From JAVBNC01 sp031551765 (GTDB lineage: Bacteria > Desulfobacterota > Desulfovibrionia > Desulfovibrionales > Desulfovibrionaceae), in contig JAVBNC010000107.1 of the NCBI GenBank assembly GCA_031551765.1, positions 1 to 8,403 of the forward strand: 8,403 nucleotides of DNA. Reading direction: 5' to 3'. The notes below the pieces were generated by a model, which did no database searches, was not told the origin of the DNA, and saw only the letters and a program-made list of their open reading frames with translations. Shown here one piece after another: positions 5,294 to 8,403 of this stretch (positions are counted from its first letter, which is position 1; every line of letters starts with the position of its first letter). Both the position numbers and the translations under genes were made by a program.

Positions 5294-6774
5294 ATGGACG
5301 TACCGCCCGCAATGCCGCGCCCCTCTTCGCGCCACAGGCTTTATGGCCTTGCCGCCGCGCGGCGCGGGCTTTTTTTGCGCTCGCCGTCTTTTTCGCGCTG
5401 GCGTTATCGCCCGGCGCGGCCCTGGGGGCGGAAGACCTGGAGCCGCCGCTGTACAAGGCGGAAGAAACACAGGAAAAAAGCCTGTCCACCGGTTCCGCTT
5501 TTATCGACGACGCCAAAATTTCCGGCAACCTCTTCTTCTTTCAACGCAAGCGCATTCGTTACGATCTGAACAAGGGCCGCTACGTCAACAACCTGGACCA
5601 CGCCACGGTGCAGGCCGGGGCGGATTTCATTTCCGGTTTTGCCGGAGGCTTTCTGGGCGTGGACTTGGGGGCTTTCGGCACCTACGACCTGTATAACCAC
5701 GCCTCGCCTGACCACGAAATGAGCTTTTTCCCCTGGCGGGACCCCTGGCACGCGGACTGGTCCAAAAAAGACCCGGAAAACGGCGCGTCGCTGTACAAGG
5801 CGCACCTGAAAGCCAAAGCCGGCCCTGCCTGGGCCAAGGCCGGGTATTTCCAGCCCAGCGGGCCCGGGGTGCTGGGCGTGAACTGGTCCCTGTACCCCGG
5901 CACCTACCAGGGCGTGGAAGTGGGGGCGGACTTCGGCGGCCTGTCCCTGGCCGGGGCCTGGGCCGACGGGTACAAAGCGCCGTGGTACAAGGATGTTTTC
6001 AATTTCCGGCAAAACGACGGTACCACCCACGTGGCCTGGCTGTGGTCCCTGGGCGCGCGCTACACCTTTTCCAGCGGCCCGCTTTCCGGCCTGTCCCTGG
6101 AAACGGCCTACGGAGAATCGGAACGTTATCTGAAAAACGCCCACATCAAGACAAAGTACGTTACAAAACTGGACGAAGACACGTTGACGCTGGGCTATAC
6201 TCTCTACATCATGGACGATTCGGACGATTCCGGCTCCGTGAACGACAACTTTTCCGGCATGGCGTTCCAGCATTTTTTGCACGCGAAATACGAATACAAA
6301 CTCTGGACCTTTCGGCTTGAGTTCACCTATACTCAGGCCCCGCAGGACAGCGCGAACCAGATGGGCTATTTCGCCTACCGGCTTATCAGCGCGTACGGCG
6401 GGGCCAACGGGGCCTACGAACCCTGGTGGGACAGCCGTTCCGACTGGGACCACAACGAGGAAAAGGCCATATACGCGGGCTTTTCCCGCAAGCTGGACGA
6501 CCTGCTCGGGGTGAAAGGCTTTTCAGCGGGCATGGGCTATTCCCACGGCTGGGACGGCAAGGCCTACGGCTATTCCCAGCGCCTGAACGAAAAAGCCCTG
6601 ACCCTGGACCTGGGCTACACCGTGCCGGAAGGCAGGCTCAAGGGCTCTTCCATCAAGGCCCACTATACGGAGTACCGCAACGCCACTTCGCTTCCCAGTT
6701 GGACGGGATACAAAAACGCGTTCCAGGACGAACGCGATTTTAAGTTGATTGTCAGTTTTCCTTTCAGTCTGTAA
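5294..6774 (+). CDS. OprD-family outer-membrane porin with a frame break in the signal peptide
   Basis: This is a beta-barrel porin of the outer membrane, probably for uptake of small organic acids or peptides. The body resembles OprD porins: FIDDAKISGNLFFFQRKR near the mature N-terminus, alternating aromatic strands, many Gly/Tyr/Trp turns, and a terminal FKLIVSFPFSL. In the barrel frame, translation is open from 5272 but has no ATG, GTG or TTG before the hydrophobic core FFALAVFFALALS and the cleavage-like ALGA|ED. The ATGs at 5288, 5294 and 5312, and a basic ARRG n-region, are in the frame one base away; the switch point is a run of seven Ts at 5370-5376. With eight Ts the product would be about 493 aa with a roughly 46-residue signal peptide. 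AACAGG lies 7 nt before the ATG at 5294, hence this start. Six Ts would instead join the ATG at 5343. As written the gene is out of frame: phase-off, slippage-dependent, a recent pseudogene or an assembly error. The acetate kinase gene follows after 28 nt. Confidence 0.75.
5370..5376 (+). repeat. T7 homopolymer at the porin frame break
   Basis: Seven consecutive Ts sit between the basic n-region and hydrophobic core of the signal peptide. In the frame of the ATGs at 5288-5312 the bases read C-TT TTT TTG, containing T TTT TTG, which fits the X XXY YYZ pattern for minus-one ribosomal slippage. Gain of one T (ATG 5288/5294/5312) or loss of one T (ATG 5343) would each restore an intact signal peptide-porin fusion. 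Confidence 0.7.
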
Positions 6775-6802
6775 AGCTCTTCACTTTTGCGAGGAATTGA
6801 TC

Positions 6803-8011
6803 ATGAACGTTCTGGTTATCAACTGCGGCAGCTCCTCCTTCAAGTACCAACTCATGGACATGACCAACAAGCGCGCGTTGTGCTCCGGCCTGGTGGAACG
6901 CATCGGCGAGAAAAGCGGCGCGTTGACCCATAAAATTTGGCCGGGCACGGACAAGGAAGCCAAGTTCAGCCTGGAGCAGCCCTTTCCGGACCACACTTCC
7001 GGCATGCACGCCGTGGTCAGGCTGCTGACGGACAAAGACAAGGGCGTCATCAGGAATCTTGAGGAAATCGGCGCGGTGGGCCACCGCGTGGTGCTGGGCG
7101 GCGAACTCTTGCAGCAGGCCTGCATTGTGGGCGAGGCCGAGAAAAAGGCCATCATGGAACTGGCCCCGCTGGCCCCGCTGCACAACCCCGCCAACCTGCA
7201 GGGCATTGATGTGGCGCAGAAGCTTTTTGCCCACGCCCCGTCCGTGGCCGTGTTCGACACGGAATTCCACGCCACCATGGAACCCAAGGCCTTCACCTAC
7301 GCGCTGCCCTACGAACTGTATGAAAAGCTGCGCATCCGCTGCTACGGCTTCCACGGCACCTCGCACCGCTACGTCAGCCGAGAAGCCGCCAAGTTCCTGA
7401 GCAAAAAGCCGGAAGAAACCAAACTCATCACCTGCCACCTGGGCAACGGCTGCTCCATGGCCGCGGTGAAAAACGGCAAATGCATCGACACCAGCATGGG
7501 CATGACTCCGCTGAGCGGCCTGGTCATGGGCACCCGTTCCGGCGACGTGGACCCCGCCCTGTACCTGTACCTGGCCGACAGCAGAGGGCTTTCCGTCAAG
7601 GAAATCGACACCCTTCTCAACAAGCAGAGCGGGCTCAAGGGCCTGTGCGGCTTCAACGACATGCGCGACATCCACGCCGCCCGCGAAAAGGGCGACAAAA
7701 AAGCCCAGCTGGCCTTTGACGTGTTCTGCTACCGCATCAAAAAGTACCTGGGCGCCTATTACGCGGTGCTCGGCGGCCTGGACGCCCTGGTCTTTACCGC
7801 CGGCATAGGCGAAAACGACGACCACGTGCGCGCGGAAGTCTGCAAAGGCCTGGAGCACATGGGCATAGCCCTGGACGCGGCCGCCAACAACCAGCGCAAG
7901 GGCGTGGCCCGCTCCATCAGCCCGGCCGGAACCAAAGTGCCCGTGCTGGTCATTCCCACCAACGAGGAACTGGAAATTGCCCAGGCCACTTTGGGCGTGC
8001 TCGGCAAATAG
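6803..8011 (+). CDS. ackA: Acetate kinase
   Basis: This cytoplasmic enzyme converts acetyl phosphate and ADP to acetate and ATP, the substrate-level phosphorylation step of acetate-forming fermentation. The 402-aa length is standard. Family motifs are all present: VINCGSSSFKYQL (5-17) with N7, S10, S12 and K14; GHRVVLGG (93-100) with R95; FDTEFHATM (151-159) with D152; YGFHGTSHRYVS (181-192) with H184; CHLGNGCSMAAVKNGK (211-226); TSMGMTPLSGLVMGTRSGD (230-248) with R245; FTAGIGEND (331-339); and TNEELEIA (386-393) with E389. The ATG at 6803 is chosen over the in-frame ATG at 6749, which overlaps the porin, because GAGGAA lies 6 nt upstream and the protein starts MNVLVINCGSSS as expected. No pta is adjacent, unlike common pta-ackA pairs. 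Spacing of 28 nt after the porin suggests co-transcription. The repeat begins one base after the stop, and no clear T-tailed terminator follows. Confidence 0.97.
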   Translation: MNVLVINCGSSSFKYQLMDMTNKRALCSGLVERIGEKSGALTHKIWPGTDKEAKFSLEQPFPDHTSGMHAVVRLLTDKDKGVIRNLEEIGAVGHRVVLGGELLQQACIVGEAEKKAIMELAPLAPLHNPANLQGIDVAQKLFAHAPSVAVFDTEFHATMEPKAFTYALPYELYEKLRIRCYGFHGTSHRYVSREAAKFLSKKPEETKLITCHLGNGCSMAAVKNGKCIDTSMGMTPLSGLVMGTRSGDVDPALYLYLADSRGLSVKEIDTLLNKQSGLKGLCGFNDMRDIHAAREKGDKKAQLAFDVFCYRIKKYLGAYYAVLGGLDALVFTAGIGENDDHVRAEVCKGLEHMGIALDAAANNQRKGVARSISPAGTKVPVLVIPTNEELEIAQATLGVLGK

Positions 8012-8120
8012 AAAAGGCAATTTTGTCGAAGCCATCCAAGACGAGAGCAGGGCGCTGCCCTGCACCCGCCAAGGGCTGGCGTCCCTGGACCCCGTTCAGG
8101 GTGGCTAGAAAAAAGTGCGC
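8012..8120 (+). repeat. Right copy of the ~110-bp flanking element, inverted relative to 281-391
   Basis: The element begins immediately after the ackA TAG and continues to the GTGCGC at 8115-8120. It matches the sequence downstream of the aconitase gene, read on the minus strand. Differences are scattered substitutions and one or two single-base indels. It contains the hairpin GCAGGGC/GCCCTGC (8047-8053 with 8057-8063). No T tract follows that hairpin, so it is not a convincing terminator. Confidence 0.85.
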
Positions 8121-8156
8121 TCGCGTGGAGCGGATACCGATTTGAAAGGTTGAAAG

Positions 8157-8186
8157 GGGCGCTGCCGTTATTGTACGGTAGCGCCC
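8157..8186. repeat. Conserved 12-bp hairpin of the flanking repeat; possible terminator for a minus-strand gene to the right
   Basis: GGGCGCTGCCGT (8157-8168) pairs with ACGGTAGCGCCC (8175-8186) with one G-T pair on the plus strand. It corresponds, in inverted orientation, to the hairpin at 105-132; ACCGTACAAT and the upstream TCGTTTCTCG are shared. On the minus strand it is followed by CTTTCAACCTTTC, a poor U tract, so it could weakly terminate a gene entering from beyond the right edge. Confidence 0.5.
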
Positions 8187-8246
8187 TATTAACGAGAAAC
8201 GGCCCCAATACCCTCTGGCAAAGTTCTTTGGAAGGGGATAGGGGGT

Positions 8247-8316
8247 CCGGGGGAAAGGGGAAACCCCGCACAGGCCGTGCCTGTTTCTTTCAAGAAAGGT
8301 TTCCCCTTTCCCCCGG
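8247..8316. repeat. 19-bp perfect inverted repeat enclosing two small hairpins
   Basis: CCGGGGGAAAGGGGAAACC (8247-8265) is the exact reverse complement of GGTTTCCCCTTTCCCCCGG (8298-8316). The 32-nt interior folds into ACAGGC/GCCTGT (8270-8275 with 8279-8284) and TTTCTT/AAGAAA (8284-8289 with 8292-8297), sharing one base. Such a cloverleaf-like palindrome is typical of REP/MITE-like intergenic repeats. No credible gene was found in 8012-8403. Confidence 0.7.
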
Positions 8317-8318
8317 GC

Positions 8319-8333
8319 GTCGCGGCCCGCGAC
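8319..8333. repeat. Small 6-bp inverted repeat near right edge
   Basis: GTCGCG (8319-8324) pairs with CGCGAC (8328-8333) around GCC, just outside the 19-bp palindrome, in very GC-rich sequence. Function unknown. The remaining bases to 8403 carry several open minus-strand frames; one ends with TAA at 8365-8367, but none is recognisable. Confidence 0.3.
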
Positions 8334-8403
8334 CCGCGGCCGCCGGAGGCAGTCCCTGACCGGTTTATACATAGGGTCCACCACTTCTGGCGCGGGCAAG
8401 ACG

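Noticed and set aside
5404..6453. Minus-strand frame opposite the porin (349 codons)
   Set aside because: Val/Gly/Arg-rich shadow of the porin reading frame with no motif.
6764..8065. Minus-strand frame opposite ackA (433 codons)
   Set aside because: Shadow of a gene with all acetate kinase motifs; it also starts inside the flanking repeat.
7950..8399. Possible 149-aa minus-strand protein at the right flank
   Set aside because: It reads through the 19-bp palindrome, the repeat core and the end of ackA, so its composition is dictated by repeats. A genuine gene tail from beyond the edge remains possible but cannot be shown.
1..8403. CRISPR array, tRNA, rRNA or transposase gene
   Set aside because: No regularly spaced direct repeats, no tRNA or rRNA signatures and no transposase motif were seen on either strand.

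Overview
The window looks like chromosomal DNA from a GC-rich anaerobic deltaproteobacterium, most likely Desulfovibrionaceae (Desulfovibrio or Bilophila type). This is inferred from the Aquifex-type aconitase, the OprD-like porin, acetate kinase and the GC-rich interspersed repeats; no rRNA or marker gene confirms it. Five protein genes are supported. Three lie on the minus strand and two on the plus strand, diverging from one regulatory region at about 4840-5293.

Layout. Positions 1-389 hold no credible gene: a plus-strand terminator, several hairpins and the left copy of an inverted repeat. Positions 390-2333 (minus) encode an aconitase. A short gap carries a strong minus-strand terminator. 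Positions 2460-3935 (minus) encode a DASS/CitT-type organic anion transporter. Positions 3973-4839 (minus) encode a PrpB/dimethylmalate-lyase-like enzyme. The divergent region holds a perfect 18-bp GntR/FadR-type palindrome placed over a predicted minus-strand promoter, a second promoter, and a terminator-like hairpin in the lyase leader. Positions 5294-6774 (plus) encode an OprD-family porin whose signal peptide is split by a one-base frame break at a T7 run. Positions 6803-8011 (plus) encode acetate kinase. Positions 8012-8403 are again gene-free and carry the right, inverted copy of the repeat plus a 19-bp perfect inverted repeat.

How the genes may work together (inference). The porin and the DASS transporter could bring a di- or tricarboxylate across the outer and inner membranes. 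The aconitase could isomerise a hydroxy-acid, and the lyase could cleave a (methyl)isocitrate- or dimethylmalate-like product to pyruvate or glyoxylate plus succinate or propionate. Acetate kinase could recover ATP from acetyl phosphate made from pyruvate. No citrate or methylcitrate synthase, PrpD or phosphotransacetylase is present, so the substrate is open.

The points most worth a second look are the T7 tract (possible phase variation, programmed slippage or an assembly error), the roughly 110-bp near-identical element that begins at the stop codons of both outermost genes, and the operator plus leader terminator controlling the lyase-transporter operon.
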